Assembly (NCBI GenBank): GCA_964514665.1
Contig: CAZESH010000300.1
Location: 1 to 5,294, forward strand
Reading direction: 5' to 3'
Source: CAZESH01 sp964514665
GTDB taxonomy: Bacteria; Bacillota; Bacilli; Paenibacillales; KCTC-25726
Length of the DNA: 5,294 nt
Both the position numbers and the translations under genes were made by a program. Shown here in pieces: positions 4,421 through 5,294 of the stretch; position 1 is the first letter of the stretch, and each line of letters begins with the position of its first letter. The notes beneath the pieces are model-generated. The model did not search any database and was not told the origin of the DNA. It saw only the letters and a program-made list of their open reading frames with translations.

Positions 4421-5294
4421 TTATCTCCGCTCCTGCGGACCTCCGATGAAGGCTTGCTCGGTGGTGTCCAATCTGTATTCGCTATGCAGAGCGGCAACGA
4501 CTTGATTGAGCGATTCCGCGGCGATCACGCAGGAGACTTTGATTTCCGAGGTGCTGACCATTTTGATGCTGACGTTTTGTTTGGCAATGACCTCGAACAT
4601 TTTTGCAGCGACGCCAGGATGACTGACCATGCCGGCGCCGACGATGGAAACCTTGACCAATCCATTCTCCGAAGTCGCCTCCTTAAAAGGCACTTCTCCT
4701 CTCATGCCTTCAATCACCTGCAGGGCCCTTTCCGAGTCATTCAGGGAAACCGTAAAGGAAAAGTCCGCTTTTCCATGCTGAACGCCGCTTTGTACAATGA
4801 TATCGACATCGATGCCTGCAGCTGCCAGGGCCGTGAAGAAGTTCGCCAAAATGCCCGGCTTGTCTTCCACCTCGATGATGCTGATTCTGGCCACGTTCTT
4901 ATCACTGGCAATCCCTCTGACAACGATTCCTTGTTCCATTGCCGCAACCTCCTTTACATGAGTCCCGTCGTTGTAATTGAAGCTGGAACGGACGATCAGA
5001 TCCACATTGTATTGCTTGGCGTATTCCACTGCCCGCGGATGCAGCACCGCGGCTCCAAGATTGGCCAATTCCAGCATTTCATCATACGAAATTTCCTTTA
5101 GCTTGCGCGCTACCTTGACCATGCGCGGGTCCGTGGAATAGACACCGTCGACATCGGTATAGATTTCGCAAAAATCCGCTTTCAACGCAGCCGCCAACGC
5201 TACTGCAGTGGTATCGGAACCGCCGCGGCCGAACGGGGTGATTTCCCCTTGCGGAGAAAGCCCCTGGAAACCGGCAACGACCACGACCCGATCT
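4421..5294 (-). CDS. lysC: Aspartate kinase (aspartokinase), 3' part
   Basis: The C-terminal 290 residues are visible; roughly the first 115-120 lie beyond the right edge. The enzyme phosphorylates aspartate with ATP, the first step toward lysine, diaminopimelate, dipicolinate, threonine and methionine. The kinase part shows VVVAGFQG at the edge, TPFGRGGSDTTAVALAAAL (18-36 of the visible part), YTDVDGVYSTDPR (45-57) and LHPRAVEYA (84-92). Two ACT regulatory domains follow, beginning at ARISIIEVEDKPGIL (about 135) and VKVSIVGAGMVSHPGVAAKMF (about 213), with MVSTSEIKVS at 245-254. This layout is that of LysC/DapG-type feedback-regulated enzymes. LysC is favoured by the internal beta-subunit start, but DapG cannot be excluded without the N-terminus or the upstream neighbours. 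The gene converges on ytwI. Confidence 0.93.
   Translation of the reverse strand, partial: DRVVVVAGFQGLSPQGEITPFGRGGSDTTAVALAAALKADFCEIYTDVDGVYSTDPRMVKVARKLKEISYDEMLELANLGAAVLHPRAVEYAKQYNVDLIVRSSFNYNDGTHVKEVAAMEQGIVVRGIASDKNVARISIIEVEDKPGILANFFTALAAAGIDVDIIVQSGVQHGKADFSFTVSLNDSERALQVIEGMRGEVPFKEATSENGLVKVSIVGAGMVSHPGVAAKMFEVIAKQNVSIKMVSTSEIKVSCVIAAESLNQVVAALHSEYRLDTTEQAFIGGPQERR
4937..4955 (-). promoter_or_regulatory. Internal ribosome site and start for aspartokinase beta subunit
   Basis: Within the aspartokinase frame, the minus strand carries AAAGGAGGT (4947-4955), a perfect Shine-Dalgarno, 7 bases before an in-frame ATG (4937-4939). The codons around it read AAMEQGIVVRGIA, aligning with the SMEQNLIVRGIA region where the B. 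subtilis LysC beta subunit is known to begin. Initiation here would give a 172-residue protein (4421-4939) holding just the two ACT domains, as in the alpha2-beta2 aspartokinase II. Confidence 0.75.

Noticed and set aside
4403..5101. A 232-codon plus-strand open frame opposite aspartokinase
   Set aside because: It mirrors the conserved aspartokinase frame, begins 1 base after the ytwI stop without a ribosome site and has no recognised motif.

Overview
The window reads as chromosome of an endospore-forming Bacillota species. A Paenibacillus-like Bacillales member is my best guess, from moderate base composition and the general look of the proteins, but the genus is inferred and not proven. The anchor is the left part of the spoIIIA operon with its usual upstream neighbour yqhV, an arrangement known from Bacillus subtilis.

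Layout. On the minus strand, reading right to left from 2167 to 1, come yqhV, spoIIIAA, spoIIIAB, spoIIIAC and the first 19 codons of spoIIIAD, which runs off the left edge. A divergent 162-base gap (2168-2329) separates them from a plus-strand group: phosphosulfolactate synthase (ComA type), 2-phosphosulfolactate phosphatase (ComB type), and a small polytopic membrane protein of the DUF441/UPF0756 (YtwI) family. A minus-strand aspartate kinase gene converges on ytwI with only 19 bases between the stop codons and runs off the right edge.

How the parts fit. SpoIIIAA-AD are mother-cell components of the SpoIIIA-SpoIIQ channel that supports the engulfed forespore. ComA and ComB together convert phosphoenolpyruvate plus sulfite into sulfolactate. 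That route is known from methanogen coenzyme M synthesis, and sulfolactate is also known as an abundant acid in Bacillus spores. No later coenzyme M gene (ComC, ComD, ComE) is present here, so a spore sulfolactate role fits better. The sequence supports this: just upstream of comA is a near-consensus sigma-E promoter (GCATATA, 14 bases, CATACATT), and a weaker sigma-E-like element precedes spoIIIAA. Both operons are therefore likely to be on in the mother cell. Aspartate kinase feeds the lysine/diaminopimelate/dipicolinate branch, but its link to sporulation here is only by pathway. Inside it, a perfect Shine-Dalgarno sequence precedes an in-frame ATG at the place where B. subtilis LysC starts its separate beta subunit.

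I see no mobile element, CRISPR array, tRNA or rRNA. I also see no wholly unknown system; the most notable signal is the apparent sigma-E control of a sulfolactate operon lying back to back with spoIIIA.
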